Positions 1 through 10,229 are shown, numbered from the stretch's first letter. The stretch is DNA of 64,000 nt from Streptomyces sp. NRRL B-1140 (GCF_001280065.1 NZ_LGEA01000095.1:1-64000); one strand, 5' to 3'. The notes: generated by a model from the sequence alone, not told the origin. A program made the numbers and translations.

Positions 1-1
1 C

Positions 2-649
2 GAGGCCGTGGCCTCCTGCGTCTCCGGCGCGTTCTGGGCCGCCGGCCAGAACTGCATCGGCACCCAGCGGATCCTCATCGCGGCCGAGGTCTACGAGCGT
101 TTCCGCGACGCCTTCGTCGCCCGCACCCGGCTGCTGCGCGTCGGCGACCCGCTCGACGAGCGCACCGACGTCGGCCCCATGATCACCCATCAGGCCGCGG
201 CCGCCACCCAGGCCAAAGTCGACACCGCAGTGGCCGAAGGCGCGGTCCTGCTGTGCGGCAACGACGTCACCGGCGCCCTGTACGCGCCGGCCGTCCTGGA
301 AAACGTCCCCGCGGCCTGCTCGATCTGGCAGGAGGAGGTGTTCGCCCCGGTCGTCGTACTGCAGCCGTTCACGTCCTTCGAGGACGCCATCGAACAGGCC
401 AACGCCATCGACTACAGCCTCCACGCCGGCATCTTCACCGCACGCCTGGACCGCGCCCTGACCGCGGCCCAGCAACTCGAAGCGGGCGGAGTCATGATCA
501 ACGACTCGTCCGACTACCGCTTCGACGCCATGCCGTTCGGCGGGTACAAGTACGGCAGCATGGGCCGCGAAGGCGTCCGCTTCGCCTTCGAGGACATGAC
601 TCAGCCCAAGGTCGTCTGCATCAACCACATCAGTGGTGTGGTGCACTGA
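2..649 (+). CDS. Aldehyde dehydrogenase, C-terminal part (cut by window edge)
   Basis: NAD(P)-dependent oxidation of an aldehyde to the acid. The reading frame is open from the first bases of the window, so the gene begins upstream and only about 215 residues of a usual ~480 are seen. The catalytic cysteine lies in the family motif GQNCIGTQR near the start of the visible part. Further on come the E(E)VFAPV motif of the cofactor domain and the C-terminal [14 protein letters not shown] segment, typical of the family. It is followed by a decayed transposase and, on the other strand, by amine oxidase and transport genes, so a role in oxidising amine-derived aldehydes is plausible. That substrate is inferred from context. 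The missing 5' end is a window effect, not a mutation. Confidence 0.93.
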   Translation, partial: EAVASCVSGAFWAAGQNCIGTQRILIAAEVYERFRDAFVARTRLLRVGDPLDERTDVGPMITHQAAAATQAKVDTAVAEGAVLLCGNDVTGALYAPAVLENVPAACSIWQEEVFAPVVVLQPFTSFEDAIEQANAIDYSLHAGIFTARLDRALTAAQQLEAGGVMINDSSDYRFDAMPFGGYKYGSMGREGVRFAFEDMTQPKVVCINHISGVVH

Positions 650-855
650 TCCCCTTGCGCCGAGCTCGACTCTCTGGGCAGTGGCGCGACCGGAGGGATT
701 GTCAGGTCTGTGGATGGCGCGCCACTGTCTGTAGCACCAGCCTCATGAAGCCAGCTGAACGATCGCCTGACGCCCTGACAGCAGAAGGGTGCCTCCACCC
801 GCGATGATCTGGACTGTCTAGATCAGCAAGACCGCGAGGAAGAGGCACCCGACGG

Positions 856-1910
856 GTGAGGAATACCGGCTGGGATCATCGCCTTGCCCTGCGGGCCGAC
901 GGCAAGAACCTGATCGGCAACGCGGGCGTGGTGTTGCTGCGGAAGGTTGCCACCCGCGTCGGTCCGGCCACTGCGCTGAACGCGGCGTTCCGAGGGGCAC
1001 CGGGCCGGACCGGCGGGACCGGGGCACAGCGCTGATCCAGCTCGCCTGCGCAATCGTGCCCGGTGCGACGAACACTTCACAGGCCGAGCAACTCCAGTAC
1101 CGCCGGCGGGCGGTGTTCGGCCTACCGGTCTCGGAGAGCACTTTGCGCCGTCTCTGGCGGCGATCGACGCCCCCGTGGCGGGCCCGGATCGAGCGCGCCC
1201 GCGCCGCGATACGCCGCATGGTGTGGACGCTGCTCGCCCTGCAACCCGGCAGCTTCCCCTGAATCTCGGTGTGCGGCCGCGAGCCGGCCAACTGGTACGT
1301 CCTCGACCTGGACGCGACCATCGTCAACCGCACCAGCCGCAAGGAAAGGCGCGGCGGGCACCTTCAAGGGCAGCTTCGGTCACATGCCGCTGGGTGCGTG
1401 GGTGGCCAACACCCGTGAGTGCGTCGCCATGCTGCTGCGGCCCGGCACCGCCCCGCCCCGCCCAACGACGTCACCGACCACAAGACGGTCCTGGCCTTGC
1501 AGTTTCGGCGGCTCCCGCTGCCGCTGTGGTCGAAGCTGCTGGTACGGATCGCAGGGCGCGGCCTTCAGCCACGCCCTGCTCGATCATCTCCACCAGCTGT
1601 CCACGAGCCGGCGCCGGGTGCGCTGGGTGACCGGCTGGGCTGTCAACGCCACGGACGAGCAGGCCACCGCCTGCGGGCCGCAGGCGCACGGAGGGCCTCT
1701 TCGATCTGGGCCTCTTGGTGCGCCCGCCTGCCTTCCACGCGGCGACGCCGAGCAGTACGGATGGGACCGGGCGGCAGCCGACGGTCCCATCACCGCATAC
1801 CCCGTCGCTGAGCCGCATATCTGCCACAGCGCGGCCCTCAGGGCATCGAAGACATGCGTCTACTGGGCAGGTTGCCCTCGCGAGAGGTCCCGATGCCGAT
1901 CGTGTCTGCG
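856..1910 (+). pseudogene. Degenerate IS1380-family transposase
   Basis: A transposase relic broken by several frameshifts and stops. Pieces that match the IS1380-type DDE transposase in order are spread over all three frames. The N-terminus (GTG at 856, stop at 1035) contains the LIGNAGVVLLRKVATRVG block. A second piece to 1262 has the VFGLPVSESTLRRLWR block. Then come YVLDLDATIV (about 1295-1330, around the first catalytic Asp), FGHMPLGAWVANTRECVAML (about 1375-1435), DVTDHKTVLALQ (about 1467-1502) and SHALLDHLHQLSTSRRRV (about 1567-1620) ending in GWAVNATD. I could not define terminal inverted repeats. The element cannot be active. It marks the left part of the window as a site of past insertion. 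Confidence 0.8.
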
Positions 1911-1919
1911 GGATCGGTG

Positions 1920-2273
1920 TTACGACACGGTCAGGTAGATCTTGCGCACGGTTTCGATGGTCTTCCAGACACCGACGTAGCCCGGCTTCATGACGAAGCT
2001 GTCGCCTGCCTTGTAGATCACCGGCTCGCCGCCTTCCGGCGTGAGTTCGACGACGCCGGAAAGGATGTGGCAGAACTCGAAGATCTCGCCCTTGATCGAG
2101 CGCGTCTCGCCAGGCGTGGCTTCCCAGACACCCGTGTTGATCGTTCCCTCACGGGCGGTGTCCTGGGCCCAGGTCTTGTACGTCGGGTCGCCGGAGATCA
2201 GGCGTTCCGGCAGCGGGCCGGACTCGCTGGGGTCGAAGGAGGGATCGGTGTCGATGGTCTTCAGGAGCGACAT
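1920..2273 (-). CDS. Cupin domain protein (ethanolamine/ureidoglycine-type cupin_3)
   Basis: A 117-residue single-domain cupin. The central stretch (about residues 60-110) has the pattern of the small cupin_3 (DUF861) family: SIKGEIFEFCHILSGVVEL, a gly-rich turn, then AGDSFVMKPGYVGVW. Members often sit beside amine oxidases and polyamine or ethanolamine genes and are thought to bind or modify small amines, but the exact reaction is not known. A good ribosome binding site (GAGGA) precedes the ATG at 2273. It lies downstream of the FAD oxidase on the same strand, with about 255 bases between. Its role in the same amine pathway is inferred from position. Confidence 0.75.
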   Translation of the reverse strand: MSLLKTIDTDPSFDPSESGPLPERLISGDPTYKTWAQDTAREGTINTGVWEATPGETRSIKGEIFEFCHILSGVVELTPEGGEPVIYKAGDSFVMKPGYVGVWKTIETVRKIYLTVS

Positions 2274-2330
2274 GCTTTTTCCTCTGTTGGTTTCGGGAGC
2301 GATGCAAATCGAGAACGGACATACCAGGTG

Positions 2331-2455
2331 TCACCGGGTCGAGTCCGACCAGGCTCTACGTGCATCCCGGACCAGGGCCTGACGGCTGCCCTCCACGGTC
2401 ACGGCGCGCAGTAGGTCGGTGAGTCTCTCGGCGGGCAACAGGCCCTTGTGCTGAA
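2331..2455 (-). pseudogene. Possible C-terminal gene remnant
   Basis: Between the cupin gene and the FAD oxidase one minus-strand frame reads as plausible protein (GLLPAERLTDLLRAV, then a helix-like arginine-rich tail) and ends in a stop at 2331-2333. It has no start of its own, and the frame upstream soon meets a stop. It may be the tail of a deleted gene, in line with other debris nearby. I do not recognise the family. This could also be chance coding-like sequence. Confidence 0.2.
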
Positions 2456-2528
2456 CGGTTGGGCCACGCGCGGTCAGCGTCGAGGCCCTTCTTGGCTTCC
2501 GGTGCTGCCCAGGTCGGCTGTCGACCGG

Positions 2529-3809
2529 TCAGCGGATGCGGTCCAGCGTCTTGTAGTAGGCGCCCGCGAAGGGCAGGAACCAGGCGGTGCCGTTGTAGAG
2601 GGGGATGCGGGGCGGGGCGATGTCGCGGACGGGGCTGGCCTCGGGGTGGCCGTCCATCACCTCGGCCATGACGTGGCCCATGTGGGTGGCCATCTGGACG
2701 CCGTGGCCGGCGTATCCCATGGAGTAGTAGACGCCGTCCTCGCTCTGCCCGGCGTGCACGATGCGGTCCATGGCGAAGCCGACGGAGCCGCCCCACACGT
2801 ACTCGATCTTCGTGCGGGAGAGCTGGGGGAAGATCTCGCACATCTCACGGAACAGAACCTGTCCGCTCTTCTTGTCCGAGGTGGGGTCGGACGGTGCGAA
2901 GCGGGCGCGGCCGCCGAACAGCAGCCGGTTGTCCGGGGTGAGCCGGAAGTAGTGGCAGACCTTGTTGGAGTCGACGAGGAGGCGGGCTTTGGGGATGATG
3001 TCCCGGGCGAGCTCCTCGCCGAGCGGCTCGGTGACGATGATGAAGCTGCCCACGCAGACCTGCTGGCGGCGCAGCCACGGAAAGTTCTTGTCGGTGTAGG
3101 CGTCGGTGGCCATCATGACCTGCCCGGCACGGATGACACCACGCTCGGTGCTGACCTCGAACCGGCCGGCGGCGGTACGCCGCACGCCGATGGCCGCGTT
3201 GCGCTCGTGGATCTCGACACCGGTGCGCTCGCACGCCTCGGCCATCCCGCGCACGAAGCGGCCCACGTGCAGTGCGGCACTGAACGGGTCGAGCAGCCCG
3301 CCGTGGTAGGCATCGGATCCGATTTCGGAACGCAGCTCGGACTTGCCGATCAGAGTGGTCTCGTGTCCGAAGTACTTGGCCAGATCGCGCTGCTTGGCCT
3401 TCTGGCTCTCGAAGTGAGCGGGGCGGGACGCGAGGCCCAGGCGTCCGACACGGCGGAACTGGCAGTCGATGGACTCCTCGTTCACGAGCCGCTCGACGGT
3501 GTCCACGGCCTCGCCGTAGGAGTTGTAGATCGCGCGGGCCCGTTCGGGGCCGTACCGGCGGATGGCCTGGCGTATGCCGATGGTGAAGCCCAGGTTGGCC
3601 ATGCCGCCGTTGCGGGCGGAGGCACCGGAGCCGATCTGGCCCTTCTCGACAAGGGTGACGCGAGCGCCCTTGCGGGCGGAGTGCAGGGCGGTGGACAGGC
3701 CCGTCAGGCCGGCGCCGACGACCACCAGGTCGGTGTCCTCGGTCAGCGGCTTGCCGGACCGGTCGGGAAACGCCCCAGCGGTTTCTATCCAGTAGGGAAT
3801 CGTCTTCAT
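2529..3809 (-). CDS. FAD-dependent amine oxidase, PuuB/DAO family
   Basis: A 426-residue flavoprotein of the D-amino acid oxidase-like (DAO) superfamily, closest in build to gamma-glutamylputrescine oxidase. It would oxidise a primary or secondary amine with O2, giving an aldehyde, ammonia or amine and H2O2. The dinucleotide-binding motif VVVGAGLTGLSTALH lies at about residues 29-43, followed by the glutamate for FAD ribose (TLVEKG). SGASARNGG is the usual second flavin-contact segment, and the C-terminal GYAGHGVQMATHMG motif is typical of this group. The ATG at 3809 has an AAGGA ribosome binding site. An aldehyde dehydrogenase, a cupin and a polyamine-type permease stub nearby support polyamine or related amine breakdown. 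The exact substrate is inferred. Confidence 0.85.
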   Translation of the reverse strand: MKTIPYWIETAGAFPDRSGKPLTEDTDLVVVGAGLTGLSTALHSARKGARVTLVEKGQIGSGASARNGGMANLGFTIGIRQAIRRYGPERARAIYNSYGEAVDTVERLVNEESIDCQFRRVGRLGLASRPAHFESQKAKQRDLAKYFGHETTLIGKSELRSEIGSDAYHGGLLDPFSAALHVGRFVRGMAEACERTGVEIHERNAAIGVRRTAAGRFEVSTERGVIRAGQVMMATDAYTDKNFPWLRRQQVCVGSFIIVTEPLGEELARDIIPKARLLVDSNKVCHYFRLTPDNRLLFGGRARFAPSDPTSDKKSGQVLFREMCEIFPQLSRTKIEYVWGGSVGFAMDRIVHAGQSEDGVYYSMGYAGHGVQMATHMGHVMAEVMDGHPEASPVRDIAPPRIPLYNGTAWFLPFAGAYYKTLDRIR

Positions 3810-3878
3810 GTCGGGTCCTTAGCGGGGAGTTTCGGGGGGGGGCGGCTGGGCACGACCAGGGCCCGGCCGACGGCGCTG

Positions 3879-4100
3879 TCAGCGCTGGCGCGGCCCGTGC
3901 CGGCGCAGGGCTCGGGTGACCGGTTCTACGGGGCGGAGGTTGTGGCCGTCCCGTTGGCCGCCGAGTTCGCGGCCGAGGACGACCACGACGAGGGCGAGGA
4001 TCGCCAGGGCGATGAGTACCGCGCTGATGGCGGTGACGGTCGGGTCGACGTCGAGCCGGAGGGCGTTGAAGACCTGGACCGGCAGGGTGCGGGGGTCACG
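3879..4100 (-). pseudogene. C-terminal stub of a spermidine/putrescine-type ABC permease
   Basis: The minus strand, read from 4100 to a stop at 3879, gives about 73 residues starting RTLPVQVFNALR, followed by one hydrophobic membrane segment (AVLIALAILALVVVVLG) and a short basic tail. This is the standard end of PotC/PotI-like permeases, where the conserved TLP-V-IF--LR stretch precedes the last membrane helix. A stop at 4101-4103 closes the frame upstream, and the rest of the permease and its partner genes are absent. The 361-base stretch between the oxidase and the ATPase gene holds only this stub. It suggests that a polyamine importer was once encoded here and was lost by deletion. Confidence 0.7.
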
Positions 4101-4170
4101 TCAGCCGCAGTCGACCAGCGTCTTGTCCTGACTCGCTGCCGGAGCCGTCACCGCCTGTCCGTGCAGCCGT

Positions 4171-4934
<764 letters not shown>

Positions 4935-4938
<4 letters not shown>

Positions 4939-5894
4939 AGCAGGGCCTCCCTCGTGGTGGGAACGGGCTGGCCGGCCCCGGGTTCGGCCGAGGTGGCGGC
5001 CGGGGTCAGCCGTGCCCGGGTCGAGCGGGAGAAACGGCGCTCGATCATGGACTGCGGCACGCTCAGCACCAGCGTCATGATCAGGTACCAGAGGCTGGCC
5101 ACGATCAGCAGCGGAATCGTCTGGTAGTTGCGGGCGTAGATCGACTGTGCGCTCTGCAGCAGGTCGGCCACGCCCAGCACGCTCACCAGCGAGGTCTCCT
5201 TGAGCATGCCGATGACCTGGTTGCCGGTGGACGGGATGATCGCTGGCATGGTCTGCGGGATGATCACGTGCCGGAGCTTGGTGAACCCCGACATGCCCAG
5301 GGACTCCGCGGCCTCGTGCTGTCCGCGGCTGACCGAGGCGAACCCGCCGCGGATGATCTCCGACATGTACGCGGCCTGGTTCAGCGTCAGCCCCACCACG
5401 GCCGCGGTCATCGGAGTCATGATCGCGTTCACGTTCACCGGCGTGGAGATGTCGGTGAACGGGATGCCGATGGAGATGTTCGGGTACAGCGCCGCGATGT
5501 TGAACCAGAAGATCAGCTGCACCAGCACCGGAGTGCCGCGGAAGAACGCGATGTACAGCTGGGCCAGCCCGGAGACGGGCCGCTGGTGCGACATGCGCAT
5601 CACCGCCAGCACCAGCCCCAGCAGCGTGCCCAGAACCATGCTCGCCGCCGTCAGAAACAGCGTGATCAGCAGGCCGTTGAGGACGGTTTCAGTGGTGAAG
5701 TAACTGAACACCACCGGCCAGCGGTAGTTCTCGTTCGTCACCGCCGTCCACACCAGACCGGCCACGATCGCGATCGCGACCGCCCAGGCGACATAATCGC
5801 GCGGACGTTTCGGCGTGATCCGCTTCTTCTCTTCGGCCATCAGTGGTGACACCGGTCGGCTCCTGGTCTTCGTACCGATCAGATCCGTGGACAT
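4935..5894 (-). CDS. Polar amino acid ABC transporter, permease
   Basis: A 319-residue inner membrane permease of the HisM/GlnP family. A basic cytoplasmic N-terminus is followed by a first membrane helix ([17 protein letters not shown]) and the usual core of about five helices. The EAA loop that contacts the ATPase reads [21 protein letters not shown] in the second half. The C-terminal tail is long, basic and proline-rich. The start at 5894 lies one base beyond the stop of the binding protein gene, and the end overlaps the ATPase gene. A single permease gene probably forms a homodimer. Confidence 0.92.
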
Positions 5895-5895
5895 G

Positions 5896-6915
5896 TCAGT
5901 CCTGCGGGACGGCCATGGCCGCGGTCTTGATCCCGAGGTCCTGGAAACCCCAGCGGCCCAGCGCCTCGGCGTACTTGGGGTCGTCGATGATGGACTGGAT
6001 GGCGGCCTTGACCGCGGGGGTCAGCGGCGAGTCCTTCTTCAGGGCGACGGTCGCGGGCTTGGTGGCCACCAGGGGCTTGAGGACGTCGAACGTCTTGGGC
6101 TGCTGCCTGGCCGCCCACTCGAGCGCGATGAAGTCGTACATCACCGCGTCGATCCGCTTGGAGACCAGCTGGGTCAGAGCGTCGTTCACACCGGGCAGGG
6201 TCACCGCCTTGATGGCCGGCTTGCCCTTGCTCGTACAGTCCTGCTTGGACAGCTGGGGCAGCCACTGCAGCTCCGCGGTGGTGCCGGAGACGACAGCCAC
6301 GCGGTGCCCGCACAGGGTGTGGGTGGTCAGCTTCTGCGGGTTCCCGTAGGGGACGGACACCCCGGTCCCGGAGTTGACGTACTCGACCATGTCGAGCACC
6401 TTCAGCCGGTCCTTCGTGGCGCCCATGGTGGAGGAGGTGAAGTCGTACCTGTTGGCCTGCAGGCCGGTGATGATGGTGTCGAACTTGACGTTGTTGATCT
6501 GCAGCTTCAGGCCGAGCTTGGCGGCGATCAGCCGGGACATGTCCGGGTTGAACCCGATCGGGCTCTTGTTGTCCGACGCCATGAACGAGGTGGGCGGGTA
6601 GGCCAGGTCCATGGCCACCGAGAGCGTGCCCTTGGCCTTCACCGCCGCGGGCAGCAGCTTCACCGCCTTCGCGTCCGGCTTCACACCCGCCGAGATGTCG
6701 TCGGTGTGCTCCGCCGACGAACCAGAACCCCCGCCCTGGGTCGTGCTCTTCGCCTCTGCCTTCTGCGCAGTGTCGCTCGCCCCGCACGCGGTGAGCGCGA
6801 GGGCCAGGGCGGTGGTGACGATCGGAACGCTCACGTGCCTGTTGACCTGCATGGCGGCTGCCACAGCGCCTGCGGTGCGGAGTGCGGTTCTGCGGCCTGT
6901 CCGGTTGCTCTTCAT
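5896..6915 (-). CDS. ABC transporter substrate-binding lipoprotein, family 3
   Basis: The extracellular amino acid-binding component of the operon, 339 residues. ATG at 6915 was chosen because GGAGG lies just upstream. The frame stays open further upstream, but that part is proline/arginine-rich and unlikely to be coding. The N-terminus is unusually long before the lipobox (LALTAC, Cys44) and contains a twin-arginine-like GRRTALR, so a start at Met22 is an alternative. After a Gly/Ser-rich linker the mature protein has the family 3 fold, with MDLAYPP-SF, the SPIGFNPDMSRLIA block and GTGVSVPYGN. First gene of the operon, with its own upstream region after the hydrolase terminator. Confidence 0.9.
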   Translation of the reverse strand: MKSNRTGRRTALRTAGAVAAAMQVNRHVSVPIVTTALALALTACGASDTAQKAEAKSTTQGGGSGSSAEHTDDISAGVKPDAKAVKLLPAAVKAKGTLSVAMDLAYPPTSFMASDNKSPIGFNPDMSRLIAAKLGLKLQINNVKFDTIITGLQANRYDFTSSTMGATKDRLKVLDMVEYVNSGTGVSVPYGNPQKLTTHTLCGHRVAVVSGTTAELQWLPQLSKQDCTSKGKPAIKAVTLPGVNDALTQLVSKRIDAVMYDFIALEWAARQQPKTFDVLKPLVATKPATVALKKDSPLTPAVKAAIQSIIDDPKYAEALGRWGFQDLGIKTAAMAVPQD

Positions 6916-7014
6916 GGCGGTGCCTCCTGGAGAACGCTGGGGATACGGGGGATACGGGGAATCCGTGCTGTGGGGGCGACGTGCGGATCGGACGGGGGGC
7001 GGGTCTTCGTCAGG

Positions 7015-7069
7015 GGGCGCCCGGAAACGCGCAGGGCTCATGGGCGGCCACGCGAGACCGGGCGCCCCT
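7015..7069 (-). terminator. Inverted repeat after the hydrolase gene
   Basis: Eleven-base arms, 7015-7025 and 7059-7069 (CCGGGCGCCCC and its complement), lie about 40 bases past the stop of the HAD gene on the minus strand. There is no U-run, as is common in Streptomyces. It probably separates the HAD gene from the ABC transporter operon. Confidence 0.5.
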
Positions 7070-7108
7070 CTGGAAGAAGGTGCTGGGTGAGTGGGTGCGC
7101 GTCGCGCG

Positions 7109-7798
7109 TCAGATGCCCAGCATCTGGTTGAGCTCGTTCAGGGACTTGACGGTCACGTAGTCGTAGCCGTGGGTGACCGGGTCGCAGCCGCGGTCCAGGA
7201 GGACGAGGTTGCGGAAGCCCATGTCGTGCATCGGCATCAGGTCGTAGCGGGTGTGCGAGGAGACGTGCACGAAGTCCTCGGGGGACGCGTCGAGCTGGTC
7301 GAGCATGTACTCGAACGCGGCGTAGCGGGGCTTGTAGCAGCCGGCCTGCTCCGCGGTGTAGACCGCGTGGAAGTCCACTCCGAGCCGGGGCACGCTCTCC
7401 GCGAGGAAGGAGTCGTCGGCGTTGGAGAGGATCACCAGCTTGTAGTTCTCGGCCATCTTCTTCAGCGGTTCCAGCACATCCGCGTGCGGGCCCCAGCTGC
7501 GCACGCCGTCGGCGAACCGCTTGCCGGCGTCCGGGGCGGCCTTCACGCCCCACTTGCGGCAGACCCTCTCGAAGGCGTCCTGCAGAGTCTGCTCGTAGGA
7601 GTAGTACTCGCCACAGACGTCGAAGCGGTAGCCGCGGAACTCCTTGACGAACTGGTCCCACTGCTCGGCAGGGATCTGGTCGCCGACGAGCTCCCACGTG
7701 ATGGGGGTCATCGGCCACTCGATCAGCGTGCCGTAGCAGTCGAACGAGACGTACTTCGGGCGCCACTGGAACGAGGGAATGGGCATGGGAGTGCTCAC
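7109..7798 (-). CDS. Haloacid dehalogenase type II, HAD hydrolase
   Basis: A 229-residue HAD-superfamily hydrolase of the L-2-haloacid dehalogenase subfamily. Motif I is SFDCYGTL with nucleophile Asp20, motif II is LSNADD, motif III is the lysine in CYKPRY, and the C-terminal part has the VSSHTRYDLMPMHDMGF motif. In related amine and amino acid clusters such enzymes act on phosphorylated or 2-substituted acids rather than true haloacids, so the natural substrate here is open. It is followed by a terminator-like hairpin, and it lies downstream of the sarcosine oxidase-like gene with a 121-base gap. Confidence 0.85.
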   Translation of the reverse strand: MSTPMPIPSFQWRPKYVSFDCYGTLIEWPMTPITWELVGDQIPAEQWDQFVKEFRGYRFDVCGEYYSYEQTLQDAFERVCRKWGVKAAPDAGKRFADGVRSWGPHADVLEPLKKMAENYKLVILSNADDSFLAESVPRLGVDFHAVYTAEQAGCYKPRYAAFEYMLDQLDASPEDFVHVSSHTRYDLMPMHDMGFRNLVLLDRGCDPVTHGYDYVTVKSLNELNQMLGI

Positions 7799-7919
7799 TT
7801 TCTTGCTGCGGGGAACTGGTTGCGGGCAACCCCGATTCCGGGCATGCCCATGACAGAGATGTCGCGATGGGGTGCGGGGTGTGGGGGTGCGGGGTGATGT
7901 CGTCGACGTTCGCCCCGGG

Positions 7920-9056
7920 TCAGGTGGCGCCGACTCCTGCGGGAGCGAGGAAGCCGACGGGGTGCTGCGTAGTGCCGTCGAGCGCCAGGTCGGCGGCGAT
8001 CTCGCCCATCGCGGGCGAGAACTTGAAGCCGCTGCCGGAGAATCCGGCCATGACGATGATGTCGTCCTCGCCGGGGAGATGGCCGACGAGCGGGTTTCCG
8101 GACGTGGTGTAGCCCTCCATGTAGGCCGACATCCTGATGGGGTCGGGGTTCAGGTCGGGCATGAGTTCACCGATGAGCTCGCGGAAGATGCCGAGTTCCT
8201 CGGGGGGGACCGTGCGGTCGAGCCGTTCGGGCTCGGGCACGGGCGCGTGGTATTTGAAGGAGAGACCGAGCTTGACGGAGATGCCGTCGGGCGAGGGGAT
8301 TCCGAAGCAGTCGTGGGGTGTGGCGCGCACGAAGGGAAGGGCACCGCCCGCGAACCAGTCGTGGCGGGTGGGCTGGTGCCAGGAGCAGATCACCCGGCGG
8401 ATGTCGATGGCCTGGGGCAGGTCCGGGAGCAGGGTGTTGATCCAGGGGCCCACGGTCACCACGGCGGTGTCCACGTGGTCCGTGCCCTGGTCGGTGACGA
8501 TCTTCACCCCGCCGCCCGCCGCGGGGACGACCTCGCGCACCGTGGTGTAGCGGTGCAGCCGGGCGCCCAGCTGTTCGGCGCGGGTGGCGGCGGCCTGGAT
8601 GGACGCCTCGGGTCTGATGACGGCGCCCAACCGGTCCAGGACGGCGGTGTGTCCGTCCGGGAGCCGGTGCTGGGGGTAGCGGCGGGCGAGTTCCTCCCGG
8701 TCCAGTACCTCGTGATCCAGCCCCTGGGCGGCGCTGGTGGACAGGAGGAGGCGCATGGACGGTGAGGCGGCCTCCCCCATCACCAGGCTGCCGCTGCGGC
8801 GCAGCAGCGACCGGCCCGTCTCGGCCTGGAGCTGCTCCCACATCCGGTCCGCGAGCCGCAGCAGCGGAACGTACCCGGGCTCGCCGAGGTGGGCGGCTCG
8901 GTACATGCGGCTCTCGCCCCCGGCCGCGCCGCGGTCGTGACCCGGTGCGTACCGGTCGTAGCCGATGACCTCGGCTCCGCGGGCGGCCAGTCTCCACATG
9001 GCCTGGCTGCCCATGCTGCCGGCGCCGATCACGGCGACGCGCTTGGGGATGCTCAT
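7920..9056 (-). CDS. N-methyl amino acid / sarcosine oxidase-like flavoprotein
   Basis: A 378-residue monomeric sarcosine oxidase/SolA-type enzyme that would oxidise an N-methyl amino acid to the amino acid, formaldehyde and H2O2. The ATG at 9056 was chosen because it starts MSIPKRVAVIGAGSMGSQAM, placing the GAGSMG FAD motif at about residues 10-15, and has GAAAGGAG just upstream. The frame extends 25 codons further without a better site. Other landmarks are the glutamate/aspartate of the FAD ribose contact (GYDRY), GGESRMYRAAH near residue 45, the VTVGPWIN segment, and the C-terminal GFSGSGFKFSPAMGEIAADL, where MSOX enzymes attach FAD through Cys. Here that segment lacks a Cys, so covalent flavin attachment is doubtful. 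Confidence 0.86.
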   Translation of the reverse strand: MSIPKRVAVIGAGSMGSQAMWRLAARGAEVIGYDRYAPGHDRGAAGGESRMYRAAHLGEPGYVPLLRLADRMWEQLQAETGRSLLRRSGSLVMGEAASPSMRLLLSTSAAQGLDHEVLDREELARRYPQHRLPDGHTAVLDRLGAVIRPEASIQAAATRAEQLGARLHRYTTVREVVPAAGGGVKIVTDQGTDHVDTAVVTVGPWINTLLPDLPQAIDIRRVICSWHQPTRHDWFAGGALPFVRATPHDCFGIPSPDGISVKLGLSFKYHAPVPEPERLDRTVPPEELGIFRELIGELMPDLNPDPIRMSAYMEGYTTSGNPLVGHLPGEDDIIVMAGFSGSGFKFSPAMGEIAADLALDGTTQHPVGFLAPAGVGAT

Positions 9057-9170
9057 GAAATCGCTCCTTTCTTCCGGTTTAGTCCCCGCTGGAATGGCGT
9101 TCGCTTTCGGCCATGGAATCCTGCGGGTCAACCCATGCTTTGCTTCACCCCTGGGGCAGGGGGAGACGGC

Positions 9171-10229
9171 TCAGAGGAGTTCGATCAGCTTGTCGGTGAA
9201 CTCGGCGGTGGTCGCGGATCCGCCCAGGTCACGGGTGCGGACATCGGTCTTGGCCAGGACCGCGGCGATCGCGTCCGTGATGTCCCTGGCCGCGGCGGGA
9301 TGGCCGAGGTGGTCGAGCATCATGGCCGCGGACCAGATCGCGCCCAGCGGGTTGGCGATGCCCTTCCCCGCGATGTCGGGCGCGGAGCCGTGCACCGGCT
9401 CGAACATCGAGGGGAAGTCCCGCTCGGGGTTGAGGTTGGCCGCCGGGGCGATACCGATGGATCCGGCGACGGCGGCCGCGAGGTCGCTGAGGATGTCGCC
9501 GAAGAGGTTGGAGGCGACGACGACGTCGAAGCGGGCCGGCTCCAGGACGAACTTGGCCGCGAGCGCGTCGATGTGCTCCTGGTCCCAGGCGACCTGTGGG
9601 AACGAGGCGGCCCGCTCGGTGACGAGCTGGTCCCAGAACGGCATGGTGTGGATGATGCCGTTCGACTTGGTCGCGGAGGTCAGGCGGCCGCCGCGCCGGG
9701 AGGCGAGCGTGAAGGCGTAGTCCAGCAGGCGTGTGACGCCGGCCCGGGTGAACACGGCCTCCTGCACGGCGACCTCGTCCGGGAAGCCGCTGTTGAGCCG
9801 GCCGCCGACCTCGCTGTACTCGCCTTCCACGTTCTCGCGGACGACGACGACATCGACCTCGCCCGGCCGTGCGCCGCGCACCGGGCTGTCGATGCCCTCG
9901 AAGACACGGATGGGCCGGAGGTTGACGTACTGGCGGAAGCTGCGCCGGATCGGGATCAGCAGCCCCCACAGCGAGACATGGTCGGACACCCCCGGGTATC
10001 CGACCGCGCCCAGCAGGATCGCGTCCGCCTCGCGCAGCCGGTCGATCCCGTCGGCGGGCATCATGGCGCCCTGGCGCAGGTACCGCTCGCAACCCCAGTC
10101 GTACGACGTGTAGGACAAGCTGAAGCCGTGGCGGCGGCCGAGAACATCGAGCACCTGCTGTGCCGGAGGCAGTACCTCAGCGCCGATGCCGTCGCCCGGG
10201 ATCAGGGCGATCCGGTGGTTCGTCTTCAT
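9171..10229 (-). CDS. Tartrate / D-malate dehydrogenase family (isopropylmalate DH fold)
   Basis: A 352-residue NAD-dependent beta-decarboxylating dehydrogenase. The protein starts with RIALIPGDGIGAEV and has the subgroup marks GAMMPADG, GAVGYPG--DHVSLWGLLIPIRR, VVVRENVEGEYSE, and the metal-binding aspartates in NLFGDILSDLAA followed by EPVHGSAPDIAGKGIANP. The WGLLIPIRR segment points to the tartrate dehydrogenase/D-malate dehydrogenase branch rather than to LeuB. ATG at 10229 was preferred over a start 15 codons upstream because it fits the family N-terminus. A LysR-type operator lies 60 bases upstream, so control by the adjacent LysR gene is likely. Confidence 0.85.
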   Translation of the reverse strand: MKTNHRIALIPGDGIGAEVLPPAQQVLDVLGRRHGFSLSYTSYDWGCERYLRQGAMMPADGIDRLREADAILLGAVGYPGVSDHVSLWGLLIPIRRSFRQYVNLRPIRVFEGIDSPVRGARPGEVDVVVVRENVEGEYSEVGGRLNSGFPDEVAVQEAVFTRAGVTRLLDYAFTLASRRGGRLTSATKSNGIIHTMPFWDQLVTERAASFPQVAWDQEHIDALAAKFVLEPARFDVVVASNLFGDILSDLAAAVAGSIGIAPAANLNPERDFPSMFEPVHGSAPDIAGKGIANPLGAIWSAAMMLDHLGHPAAARDITDAIAAVLAKTDVRTRDLGGSATTAEFTDKLIELL

